A stretch of DNA of 64,000 bases, taken from the NCBI RefSeq assembly GCF_040218065.1, contig NZ_JAVJQE010000015.1, positions 62,001 to 126,000 of the forward strand, written 5' to 3'. Source of the DNA: Marivibrio sp040218065 (GTDB lineage: Bacteria; Pseudomonadota; Alphaproteobacteria; UBA8366; Aestuariispiraceae). How positions within the stretch are numbered: the first letter of the stretch is position 1; each line of letters starts with the position of its first letter. A program made the translations under genes and the position numbers. Positions 45,479-52,900 of this stretch are shown in pieces. The notes under the pieces are model-generated. The model ran no database searches, was not told the origin of the DNA, and was given only the letters and a program-made list of their open reading frames with translations.

Positions 45479-46180
45479 TCACTGCTCTTTGTACCGGTAG
45501 CCGACGCCGTAGAGCGTTTCGATTCGATCGAATTCGCCGTCGACCTTCCGGAATTTCTTCCGGATCCGCTTGATGTGGCTGTCGATGGTGCGGTCGTCGA
45601 CATAGATGTTCTCGCCGTAGGCCGCGTCCATCAGCTGATCGCGATTCTTCACATGGCCCGGCCGCTGGGCCAGGGCCTTGACGATCAGGAACTCGGTGAC
45701 GGTCAGCTGCACCGGCTCGCCTTTCCAGGTGACCATATGCCGATCGCTGTCGAGGATCAGGTCGCCGCGCGCGATGGCGCCGCCGCCGCCCTTGCCGGCG
45801 GCCGCCTCGGCCTCCGCCTCGGCGCGCCGCAACAGTGCGCGAATCCGTTCGATCAAAAGGCGCTGCGAGAAGGGCTTCCGGATGTAGTCGTCCGCGCCCA
45901 TGCGCAGGCCGAGCAACTCGTCCACCTCGTCGTCCTTGCTGGTCAGGAAGATGACCGGCGTGCGGCTCGACTGCCGCAGCTTCTGCAACACCTCCATGCC
46001 GTCCATCCGCGGCATCTTGATGTCGAGCACGGCGAGATCGACCGGCCGTGTGGTCAGCGCGCGCAGCGCCGTCTCGCCGTCTGTGTAGGTCTGCACCCCG
46101 AAGCCCTCCGCCTCGAGCGCCATCGAGACCGAGGTCAGGATGTTCCGGTCGTCGTCGACCAGCGCGATGGAGTGGGCCAT
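45479..46180 (-). CDS. chvI: Response regulator ChvI
   Basis: A 233-residue OmpR-type regulator. The receiver begins IALVDDDRNILTSVSMALEA; the phospho-acceptor is Asp53 in VLDIKMPRMDGMEVL; the conserved Lys is in GADDYIRKPFSQRLL. The winged-helix effector ends RIETLYGVGYRYKE. Upstream of chvG in the same operon. The start was placed at MAHSIALVDD with an AGAAGGAC site; a longer in-frame extension is unlikely. Confidence 0.96.
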   Translation of the reverse strand: MAHSIALVDDDRNILTSVSMALEAEGFGVQTYTDGETALRALTTRPVDLAVLDIKMPRMDGMEVLQKLRQSSRTPVIFLTSKDDEVDELLGLRMGADDYIRKPFSQRLLIERIRALLRRAEAEAEAAAGKGGGGAIARGDLILDSDRHMVTWKGEPVQLTVTEFLIVKALAQRPGHVKNRDQLMDAAYGENIYVDDRTIDSHIKRIRKKFRKVDGEFDRIETLYGVGYRYKEQ

Positions 46181-46360
46181 GATTCTTGTCCTTCTGATGT
46201 TCCAAACAGGCTCGCGCGGCTTTTCCCTGCCCGTCAAGCGTGGCGGCAATAGGGCTCAAGCGGGGCGCGCGGCCTCGCAGCCGCCTTATTTCGCGCCTCG
46301 GCTTATTTGGGCGGCCGGGGACGGTTCTGAAAGAGGGATGACGGGGTCGCCGGCCGCCCG

Positions 46361-46822
46361 TCAGCGCCGGCCGATCCGCGCCTGGACGTCGAGGGCGCGA
46401 TCCAGCGTCTCGGCGTACTGATCGGCGAAGCGGCTGTTCGAGCGGTCGATCAGATCGGCGCGCAGCTGCTCGATCACCTCGGGCAGGGCGGCGACCGGGC
46501 CGTCACGCTCCACCCGAGCCACCAGCGCGGCGGCCCCGTCCATCCGGCGCGCGGCGGATTTCAGCGCCAGGTCGGTCTCGTCCAGGGCGCGGGTCACCGC
46601 CTCCATGCCGTCGGCGCAGCGCCCCAGCGTCGATTGCGCGCGGCTCATGGCGTCGCGTTGATCGCCCAACCGGGCGCGCACGGCCTTCAGTCGATTGGCG
46701 GGCGTCGCAGCGCGCGACGCGGGCGGATCCCCGTCAGGGCCGTCTGCGTCATATCGGCCCCCTTCGGACCGGCCTCCCTCAAATCCGCCCCCGTCGCGGC
46801 GGGGGATGCGCGGGCTGGACAC
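46361..46822 (-). CDS. Hypothetical coiled-coil protein
   Basis: A 153-residue hydrophilic protein not recognised as a known family. The N-terminal third is Gly/Asp/Arg-rich and disordered (GGGFEGGRSEGGRYDADGPD), the rest is predicted helical with Ala/Leu/Arg heptads (LGRCADGMEAVTRALDETDL, AALPEVIEQLRADLIDRS). The start is GTG with a strong AGGAGG four bases upstream. It lies upstream of chvI on the same strand with about 180 bases between, so co-transcription with chvI-chvG is possible but unproven. Confidence 0.6.
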   Translation of the reverse strand: MSSPRIPRRDGGGFEGGRSEGGRYDADGPDGDPPASRAATPANRLKAVRARLGDQRDAMSRAQSTLGRCADGMEAVTRALDETDLALKSAARRMDGAAALVARVERDGPVAALPEVIEQLRADLIDRSNSRFADQYAETLDRALDVQARIGRR

Positions 46823-46924
46823 GGCGCCTCCTGCTAATGCGGCTGCGCGCCGGCGGGCGCGCACGACCGGGAAACCGCCAGCATAGCACAGCTGGGGCGC
46901 GCCGGCGCGGTACGCAGGCGCCAG

Positions 46925-46998
46925 CGGGGCGGGCCGGGGCGGGCCGGGGCGGGCCGGGCCGGGCCGGGGCGGGGCGGGGCGGGGCGGGGCGGCGGCGC
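46925..46998. repeat. G-rich tandem repeat, potential G-quadruplex
   Basis: Repeated GGGCCGGGGC units pass into five or more GGGGC units on the plus strand. Several runs of four Gs separated by single C bases satisfy the usual G-quadruplex pattern. It sits between the hypothetical coiled-coil gene and the IalB gene, outside any coding region. Confidence 0.85.
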
Positions 46999-47025
46999 AG
47001 GCGCCCGACAGCGAACGCCGAAAGG

Positions 47026-47075
47026 GACCGCCGGCAAAGACCGCCGGCAGAGACCGCCGGCAGAGGCCGCCGAAA
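47026..47075. repeat. 13-bp tandem repeat
   Basis: Three near-identical units of GACCGCCGGCARA (47026-47038, 47039-47051, 47052-47064) and one decayed unit follow the G-rich tract, separated from it by about 25 bases. It is about 37 bases downstream of the IalB stop codon (on the minus strand). Confidence 0.8.
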
Positions 47076-47111
47076 GGGGCGGCCGGCGGAGATCGGCCGT
47101 CGGAACGGCGG

Positions 47112-47672
47112 TCAGTTGACGCCGCAGGCGCGGTTGATCGCGTTGTTGGCGTTGGTGAAGCCGCGCAGGCTGTAGGTGTCCTTGGTGCGGGTGCCGCGCG
47201 CGGAGACGCCGCGCACGACCATCTCCAGTCCGGCGCGCATCGCGCGCACCAGCTGCGGATCGTCCTCGGGCCGGGCGAAGGCGCCCTCGCCGTCGGTGAA
47301 GAGCTGGAAGGTCTGGGAGCCGATCTCGACTTCGACGGGCGCGCCCTGCTTGGTCGGATAGCCCATGGCGAAGCTGACCTCGCCGATTCGATCGTCCGCG
47401 GGTCGATGGATGACGAACCCCCAGATGTCGCCGCGACGCGTGTAGTCGCCCTCGTCGCGCTTCGGCTTGGAGTACATCGAACACATCTTCGCGCCGTCCT
47501 GCGTGTAGGTGTGCGCCGTCCAATCCTGGAACTGGCCCAGCACCTCGTCCGCCGCCGCCGGCGCGCCCGCGCCCGACAGCGCCGCCGCCGCGAGCGCCGC
47601 CGCCGCGATCCGCCGCAGCCCGCGCCGGATCGCTTTCGGGGCGGGTCGACCCGATCCGCTCACACCGCGCAT
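47112..47672 (-). CDS. Invasion-associated locus B (IalB) family periplasmic protein
   Basis: A 186-residue protein with a signal peptide (RIAAAALAAAALSGAGAPAAA) followed by an IalB fold: LGQFQDWTAHTYTQDGAKMC, GDIWGFVIHRPADDRIGEV and the late SLRGFTNANNAINRACGVN with a conserved Cys pair (one early, one late) that probably forms a disulphide. Family members are periplasmic in alphaproteobacteria and of unclear molecular function despite the name. A near-ideal GGAGGTGAT site precedes the ATG. It is divergent from the ECF sigma gene. Confidence 0.9.
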   Translation of the reverse strand: MRGVSGSGRPAPKAIRRGLRRIAAAALAAAALSGAGAPAAADEVLGQFQDWTAHTYTQDGAKMCSMYSKPKRDEGDYTRRGDIWGFVIHRPADDRIGEVSFAMGYPTKQGAPVEVEIGSQTFQLFTDGEGAFARPEDDPQLVRAMRAGLEMVVRGVSARGTRTKDTYSLRGFTNANNAINRACGVN

Positions 47673-47818
47673 GTAATCACCTCCGCAATTCCGGTTGAAT
47701 CCGCCGTCTGAAGGCCCGTCAGTCTTAGGGCCTGATTTGTCGCTACGCCAGGGGTTTGACGAAAAAAAGGCCGGGATCGGTCACAGCGCCGGGTCGCGTC
47801 TTTTTTGCGGCGCGCGGG

Positions 47819-47845
47819 TGATCCGGGGGCGTGACGGCGGCGTAT
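47819..47845 (+). promoter_or_regulatory. Candidate ECF11-type (RpoE-ChrR) promoter
   Basis: TGATCC at 47819-47824 and CGTAT at 47841-47845, spacer 16 bases, on the strand of the sigma/ChrR genes. RpoE-ChrR family promoters carry TGATCC at -35 and a CGTA-like -10, so it would make the operon autoregulated. The ATG of the sigma gene lies about 285 bases downstream, giving a long leader; no gene is supported in it. Confidence 0.6.
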
Positions 47846-48129
47846 GTCAGGGCATGAACAGCGCAAGCGGCACAGGTGAGGTCGGCGGGAGCGCGATCGG
47901 CGCGATCGGCGGCGCAGGACGTTTCGCGGGATTGCAGGCCGCGCGCCGGCTCGCGATCCTCGATCACGCCTCCCCTTGCACTTGCCGGCTGTGTGGGCAA
48001 GATCGGGACCGTAACGAGGCGGGCGCCGCATCGTCGGATCATGCAGATCCGTTGCGCGCCTGCGGGACGGTCCGCGTCGGGTCCGAGAGGGGGGACGCAC
48101 GCGGCGGCGTAAGGACGACGCGTGAAGCG

Positions 48130-48738
48130 ATGGCGGACGACGACGCCGGCCACAGCGGATCGAAGGCCGGAACCGACGCGGCGGACGCCGGGCCGGCCGA
48201 TCATGCGGCCTGGATGAAGGCGATCGCGGAGCGACGCTCCAAGGCCGCCTTCGCCCGGCTGTTCGGACATTTTGCGCCGCGCATCAAGGCGTACCTGATG
48301 CGCAGCGGCTCGGACGAGGGATCGGCCGAGGAATTGGTGCAAGAGGCGATGCTGACCGTCTGGCGGCGCGCCGAAAGCTTCGACGTCGCTCAAGCTTCGG
48401 TCGCGACCTGGATGTTCACCATCGCGCGGAACAAGCGGATCGACGCCTACCGGCGCACCAAGCGCCCGGAGCTCGATCCGGACGATCCCGCGCTCGCGCC
48501 CCAGCCGGAGGCGATGCAGGACGAGGTGGTCGGCGCGGGACAGGCGGCGGAGGCGATTCGCGACGCGATCGCCGATCTGCCGGAGGAACAGGCGGAGATG
48601 CTGCGCCTCGCCTTCTTCGAGGACAAGGCGCACAGCGAGATCGCGGAATTAACCGGGCTGCCGTTGGGTACGGTGAAGTCCCGCCTCCGGCTCGCCATCG
48701 GGAAGATGCGCGGGCTGGTGGACGAAGAACTGAAATAG
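48130..48738 (+). CDS. ECF RNA polymerase sigma factor (RpoE/ECF11-like)
   Basis: A 202-residue group IV sigma factor. Region 2 spans about residues 44-112 (FARLFGHFAPRIKAYLMRSG, ATWMFTIARNKRIDAYRRTK) and region 4 about 145-198 with the helix-turn-helix SEIAELTGLPLGTVKSRLRL. It is followed within 10 bases by a ChrR-type zinc anti-sigma, which defines the singlet-oxygen/photo-oxidative stress subgroup studied in Rhodobacter. The ATG was set at MADDDAGHSG; the frame stays open further upstream to another ATG just downstream of the promoter, but that stretch is low-complexity. Confidence 0.92.
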   Translation: MADDDAGHSGSKAGTDAADAGPADHAAWMKAIAERRSKAAFARLFGHFAPRIKAYLMRSGSDEGSAEELVQEAMLTVWRRAESFDVAQASVATWMFTIARNKRIDAYRRTKRPELDPDDPALAPQPEAMQDEVVGAGQAAEAIRDAIADLPEEQAEMLRLAFFEDKAHSEIAELTGLPLGTVKSRLRLAIGKMRGLVDEELK

Positions 48739-48747
48739 AGGTCGGCC

Positions 48748-49476
48748 ATGAGCATGACGGCGAAACAACATCATGGGGCGACGCGCAGCGTCGGCGGCGG
48801 CGCGCCGGGGCGGCCGACCCACCATCTGAACGACGAGCTTCTGCTCGATTATGCGGCGGGCGCTTGCGACGAGGCGGTCTCGGTGCTGGTGGCGAGTCAT
48901 CTTACGCTGTGTCCCGACTGTCGCGCGCGGGCCGATCATCTCGACGCCGTCGGCGGCGAAATGATGGCGGCGCTCAAGCCGCAGAGCATGGCCGACGACG
49001 CGTTGGAGCGGCTGATGAAGCGTCTCGACGAGCCGGCGGCGCCCGCGGAGCCCGCCGCCGTCGCGCCCCCCGCCAACGCGAACGAGAGCGCGGTTCTGCC
49101 GCGCGTGCTGCAGCGCTATGTCGGCCCGCACGCCGATCAGATCGCCTGGAAGCCGCTCGGCCTCGGCGTCGATCACTTCGAGCTGCCCCTGGACGGCGAC
49201 GGCGCGTCGCGCGCCGTCATGCTGCGCGTGCCGCCGGGCCGCGCCGTGCCGCAACACACGCACGAGGGCAACGAGTATGTGCTCGTGCTGCAAGGCGGCT
49301 TTTCCGACCAGTGCGGCCATTTCGGACGGGGCGACGTGGAAAGCGCGGATTCGAGCGTCGATCACCGGCCGGTCGCCGATCCGGGCGAGGCCTGCATCTG
49401 TCTCGCGGTCCTGGACGGCCCGATGCGGCTGACCAGCGTGATCGGTCGAGCGCTGAACCACTTCATCAAATTCTAG
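48748..49476 (+). CDS. chrR: ChrR-type zinc-binding anti-sigma factor
   Basis: A 242-residue two-domain anti-sigma. The N-terminal ZAS domain has an early His pair (PTHHLNDELLLDYAAGAC) and the Hx3Cx2C motif in SHLTLCPDCRAR. The C-terminal cupin has VPQHTHEGNEYVLVLQGGFS with metal-ligand His and Glu residues, as in ChrR, where it is needed for response to singlet oxygen. It sits immediately after the ECF sigma gene, whose activity it should inhibit. Confidence 0.92.
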   Translation: MSMTAKQHHGATRSVGGGAPGRPTHHLNDELLLDYAAGACDEAVSVLVASHLTLCPDCRARADHLDAVGGEMMAALKPQSMADDALERLMKRLDEPAAPAEPAAVAPPANANESAVLPRVLQRYVGPHADQIAWKPLGLGVDHFELPLDGDGASRAVMLRVPPGRAVPQHTHEGNEYVLVLQGGFSDQCGHFGRGDVESADSSVDHRPVADPGEACICLAVLDGPMRLTSVIGRALNHFIKF

Positions 49477-49575
49477 CGCGCTCACGGCGTCGCGTCGGCG
49501 GTCGACGGGCAGGGTCGCCCGACCCGCACGCGTCCCTCTATGGCGCCGGACGCCGAATCGACCGCCCGAAACGAC

Positions 49576-49603
49576 GAAACCCCCGGGTTTCCCCGGGGGT
49601 TTC
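49576..49603 (-). terminator. Hairpin immediately after tRNA-Ala
   Basis: A perfect 12-bp stem GAAACCCCCGGG with a 4-base loop, beginning only 2 bases beyond the encoded CCA of the tRNA on the minus strand. It has a stem ending in T residues but no long T-run. It can also act on plus-strand transcripts of the sigma/ChrR operon. Confidence 0.7.
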
Positions 49604-49605
49604 GG

Positions 49606-49681
49606 TGGTGGAGCCGAGGGGAATCGAACCCCTGACCTCTACACTGCCAGTGTAGCGCTCTCCCAGCTGAGCTACGGCCCC
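49606..49681 (-). tRNA. tRNA-Ala (anticodon GGC)
   Basis: A 76-base tRNA with encoded CCA. The acceptor stem GGGGCCG pairs with CGGCTCC, the D-arm is GCTCAGCTGGGAGAGC, the anticodon stem-loop is CTACA-CTGGCAG-TGTAG with anticodon GGC (reads GCC), and the T-arm is CAGGGGTTCGAATCCCCT. A hairpin terminator follows. It lies upstream of the zinc-ribbon/aroA region, as in many alphaproteobacteria. Confidence 0.97.
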
Positions 49682-49785
49682 TTGTTCGGCGCGCGACCGT
49701 CGCGCGCGACGCGACGGCTCTATAGTATCGTCGACCCGGGGGGCGCAAGCGGAAATTCCCGCCGCGCCCGCCGGCCGCGGCCGGA

Positions 49786-50100
49786 TCAGGTCTCTTCGTC
49801 GTCGTCGCCGCCGACGCCGGGCACGTCGGGGTCGTCGTCCAGATCGCTGGTGTCCTCGAGGACCGAATCGTCGTCGTCCTCGTCATTCTCCAGCGTATCG
49901 TCTTCGACCGCCTCGACCTCTTTCTTCGGCTTGGCGGCCTTCTCCTCGGGCGCCTGGCGGCTGCGCTTCAGCTTGGTCGCGGCGTCGGGATCGAAGACCG
50001 CCTCGCACTTCGGGCAGACGATCGGATCCTTCTTCATGTCATAGAACTTCGCGCCGCAGGACAGGCAGGTGCGCTTAAAACCCCACTCCGGTTTCGCCAC
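49786..50100 (-). CDS. TIGR02300 family zinc-ribbon protein (FYDLN acid type)
   Basis: A 104-residue protein found next to aroA in alphaproteobacteria. The N-terminus, MAKPEWGFKRTCLSCGAKFY, has a zinc ribbon with CLSC and CPKC; the C-terminal half is an acidic Asp/Glu-rich, disordered tail (LENDEDDDDSVLEDTSDLDD). The start is GTG. Function unknown. It is divergent from aroA with about 160 bases between starts. Confidence 0.93.
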   Translation of the reverse strand: MAKPEWGFKRTCLSCGAKFYDMKKDPIVCPKCEAVFDPDAATKLKRSRQAPEEKAAKPKKEVEAVEDDTLENDEDDDDSVLEDTSDLDDDPDVPGVGGDDDEET

Positions 50101-50260
50101 GGATCCGCTCCTCAACCATGGGCTCGGCCGGGGCCGGGCGCGAAGGCCTCGCGCCGCGCCGCCCCGTCGACGGTCGCGGCGAATTGCCAAAAAGCGCCGC
50201 GGCTGTCAAAACCTAATTTCGCGCGCCCGCGCGCCGTCCCTCCGCAACAGAGCTCAGCGC

Positions 50261-51637
50261 ATGACCCACCCCCCCGACGCCGCGCCGCAGCGCTTGACCG
50301 CCCGGGCCGCCGGCCCGCTTCGCGGCGCGGTCCGCGCGCCGGGCGACAAGTCGATCAGCCACCGCGCAGTGATGCTGGGCGCGCTGGCGGTCGGCCGCAC
50401 CCGCGTTTCAGGCCTGCTGGAGGGCGAGGACGTGCTGGCCACGGCGGAGGCGTTCCGCCGGATGGGCGCCGGCGTGACGCGGGGCGCCGACGGCGTCTGG
50501 ACGATCGACGGCGTCGGACTGGGCGGCCTGCGGGAGCCGGCCGACGTCCTCGACATGGGCAATAGCGGCACGGCGGCGCGCCTGCTGATGGGCGTGCTGG
50601 CGGGCCATCCGATCCGCTGTTTCCTGACCGGCGACGCAAGCCTGCGCAAGCGGCCGATGAACCGGGTGGCCGATCCGCTGCGACGAATGGGCGCGCGGAT
50701 CGAGACGCGATCGGGCGGGCGCCTGCCGCTGATGATCGAGGGCGCGGAGGGCGTGCTGCCGATCCGCTACGAGCTGCCGGTCGCCTCGGCGCAGGTGAAG
50801 TCGGCGGTGCTGCTGGCCGGCCTCATGGCGCGCGGGGAGACGACGGTGCTGGAGCCGGCCGCGACGCGCGACCACACGGAGCGCATGCTGGGCCATTTCG
50901 GGGCGAGCGTTCGGGTCGAACCGCGCGGGGAGGGCCCCGACGGCCGGTTGGGGCCGGCCGTGACCCTGCTCGGCGAGCCCGAACTGACGGCGGCCGACAT
51001 CCACGTTCCGGCCGACCCCTCGAGCGCGGCCTTCCCGATCGTCGCCGCCTTGGTGACGCCGGGCTCGGCGGTGCGGGTGACGGGCGTCGGCCTGAACCCG
51101 ACGCGCACCGGGCTTTTCACGACGCTCCGGGAGATGGGCGCGGACCTCGCGATCGAGAACGAGCGCGAAGAGGGCGGCGAGCCGCTGGGCGACCTCGTCG
51201 CCCGCCACTCGGCGCTGACGGGCGTCGAGGTGCCGCCTGAGCGCGCGCCCTCGATGATCGACGAGTACCCGATCCTGTGCGTCGCCGCGGCGTTCGCCGA
51301 GGGCGAGACCGTGATGCGCGGGGTGGAGGAATTGCGCGTCAAGGAAAGCGACCGCATCGCCGCGATGGAGGCGGCGCTCGCCGCGAACGGCGTGTCGAGC
51401 GCGAGCGGCGCGGACTGGATGACGGTGACCGGCTGCGGCCCCGCCGACGGAAAGCGCGGGGTTGCAGGCGGCGGGACGGTGCAGACCCACCTCGACCACC
51501 GCATCGCCATGAGCGCCTTAGTTCTGGGCCTCGCGGCGCGCGCCCCCGTCGCCATCGACGACGCCCGCGCGATCGCGACGAGTTTTCCGGATTTCCAACC
51601 GCTCATGATGGGGCTGGGCGCGAATTTCTATGCGTAA
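50261..51637 (+). CDS. aroA: 3-phosphoshikimate 1-carboxyvinyltransferase (EPSP synthase)
   Basis: A 458-residue shikimate-pathway enzyme. Conserved motifs are APGDKSISHRAVMLGALA, MGNSGTAARLLMG, SLRKRPMNRVADPLRRMGAR, PVASAQVKSAVLLAGL and LRVKESDRIAAMEAAL. The RPMxR and SAQVKSA motifs match the class II group common in alphaproteobacteria. The ATG at MTHPPDAAPQ was chosen; upstream sequence overlaps the divergent zinc-ribbon gene. It is followed by an AT-rich spacer before cmk. Confidence 0.96.
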   Translation: MTHPPDAAPQRLTARAAGPLRGAVRAPGDKSISHRAVMLGALAVGRTRVSGLLEGEDVLATAEAFRRMGAGVTRGADGVWTIDGVGLGGLREPADVLDMGNSGTAARLLMGVLAGHPIRCFLTGDASLRKRPMNRVADPLRRMGARIETRSGGRLPLMIEGAEGVLPIRYELPVASAQVKSAVLLAGLMARGETTVLEPAATRDHTERMLGHFGASVRVEPRGEGPDGRLGPAVTLLGEPELTAADIHVPADPSSAAFPIVAALVTPGSAVRVTGVGLNPTRTGLFTTLREMGADLAIENEREEGGEPLGDLVARHSALTGVEVPPERAPSMIDEYPILCVAAAFAEGETVMRGVEELRVKESDRIAAMEAALAANGVSSASGADWMTVTGCGPADGKRGVAGGGTVQTHLDHRIAMSALVLGLAARAPVAIDDARAIATSFPDFQPLMMGLGANFYA

Positions 51638-51730
51638 TGCATAAACAAAAAAGCCTTTGTTTTGAGTCGGTTAGAGTGGCTTATTTGCGCTTGAAATGAT
51701 ACTAACCAGTTGATTCCAAGATAATTTTTG

Positions 51731-51760
51731 TTGCACGACGCTACGCATTTTGCGTATAAA
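51731..51760 (+). promoter_or_regulatory. Candidate sigma-70 promoter for cmk-rpsA
   Basis: TTGCAC at 51731-51736 and TATAAA at 51755-51760 with an 18-base spacer, in an AT-rich stretch unlike the surrounding DNA. The ATG of cmk is about 290 bases downstream, giving a long leader. No other promoter of this quality was seen near cmk. Confidence 0.55.
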
Positions 51761-51780
51761 AACTCTACAAAATCTAGTGT

Positions 51781-51820
51781 TCAAAAAAGAAGCCCCCAGC
51801 CGGCATAACCGGCCAGGGGC
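51781..51820 (-). terminator. Minus-strand intrinsic terminator in the aroA-cmk spacer
   Basis: On the minus strand a 12-bp stem (51792-51820, 5-base loop) is followed by an interrupted T-run, TTCTTTTTT. The stem contains two G-U wobbles on the minus strand; the same positions are A-C mismatches on the plus strand, so the minus strand is the functional direction. No annotated gene on the minus strand feeds into it, implying an unrecognised transcript between here and cmk. Confidence 0.75.
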
Positions 51821-52052
51821 AGTTGGGTGCCGCTAGAAGTACGGCCCGCACGCACCAGGGTTTGGACGCCCGGCGCGCATGTGCGGGTCGTCTTCGTTTG
51901 CACGAGGTTTGGACGCTCGCGCCTACGACGCTGGCTATTCTAAACCAGATGCCGATGGGCTCAACTATTTTGTATTTAGAAGGTATCAAAATACTAGATA
52001 TAGACTTCTTGACATTTCCAGACCCTGCGGCGCGCAACCAGTTGGAGAACTC
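51821..52052. other. Candidate non-coding RNA locus / AT-rich leader of cmk
   Basis: No protein gene is supported. The right part (about 51960-52020) is AT-rich and may hold a promoter for the minus-strand transcript ending at the terminator above; the left part is GC-rich and can form hairpins such as CCCGCAC...GTGCGGG on the minus strand. The 11-mer GGTTTGGACGC occurs twice (51859 and 51906, plus strand). The cmk frame is open upstream to 51879 but lacks family similarity. Confidence 0.45.
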
Positions 52053-52703
52053 ATGACCATCATCGCCATCGACGGCCCGGCCGCGTCGGGCAAGGGGACG
52101 CTGGCGCGGCGCCTCGCCGCGCATTATGGCTTCGCCTATCTCGACACCGGCAAGCTCTACCGCGCGGTGGGCTTGCGCGTGCTGCGCGCCGGCGGCGATC
52201 CGGAGGATGAGGAGGCGGCCGAGGACGCCGCGCGCGCGCTGGAGCCGATCGAGCTTGACGACCCCGCGCTGGCCGGGGACGAGGCGGCCGGCGCGGCGAG
52301 CCGGGTGGCCGCGCTGCCGGCGGTGCGCGCGGCGCTGACGGCCTTCCAGCGCGGCTTCGCGGCGAGCCCGCCCGAGGGCGCGGAGGGCGCCGTGCTGGAC
52401 GGCCGCGACATCGGCACGGTGATCTGTCCCGACGCCCCGGCCAAGCTGTTCGTGACGGCGGACGTCGAGGTGCGCGCCGACCGGCGGCACAAGGAGTTGC
52501 TAAATCGCGGCGTCGCCAGTATATACGCGCGCGTCCTGGCGGATTTGAAGGAACGCGACGCCCGGGACGCCGACCGCGAGACCGCGCCGATGCGGCCCGC
52601 GGACGACGCCCATATCCTGGACACCAGCGCGCTGGATCCGGATGCGGCGTTCGAGGCGGCGCTCGATCTGGTCGAGCCCGCCGTCCAAGCGTCGCGCGAC
52701 TGA
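52053..52703 (+). CDS. cmk: Cytidylate kinase
   Basis: A 216-residue nucleoside monophosphate kinase that makes CDP/dCDP. The P-loop is TIIAIDGPAASGKGTLARRL, followed by YLDTGKLYRAVGL, LDGRDIGTVICPDAPAKLF and ERDARDADRETAPM near the lid. The start at MTIIAIDGP is standard, with GGAGA upstream. It is typically followed by rpsA, as here (197 bases). Confidence 0.96.
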   Translation: MTIIAIDGPAASGKGTLARRLAAHYGFAYLDTGKLYRAVGLRVLRAGGDPEDEEAAEDAARALEPIELDDPALAGDEAAGAASRVAALPAVRAALTAFQRGFAASPPEGAEGAVLDGRDIGTVICPDAPAKLFVTADVEVRADRRHKELLNRGVASIYARVLADLKERDARDADRETAPMRPADDAHILDTSALDPDAAFEAALDLVEPAVQASRD

Positions 52704-52900
52704 GAGGGGCTTTTAAGGGTCCCGACGGCCGTCTTTTCCGTCAGAGATGAGCGTGTGATTTGCCAGGCGGCTCGATCCGGGCCGCCCGCGCCGTTTGGGT
52801 CCGAGCCCCACGACCGCGGCGCGTCATCGAATTTGGGGTGAGACCGCCGGAGCCAACCGGTCGGCCGGGATAGCATCGACGACGAAAGGAACTGAACGAC

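Noticed and set aside
46925..47075. CRISPR array
   Set aside because: Units are contiguous and low-complexity with no spacers; no cas genes in the window.
47854..48129. N-terminal extension of the ECF sigma factor
   Set aside because: The 92 extra residues are low-complexity, and no ECF family has such a domain. It is kept as an open question because it begins just after the candidate promoter.
51879..52052. N-terminal extension of cmk (58 extra residues)
   Set aside because: Cytidylate kinases start just before the P-loop, and GGAGA lies before the chosen ATG. The extension would translate the AT-rich spacer.
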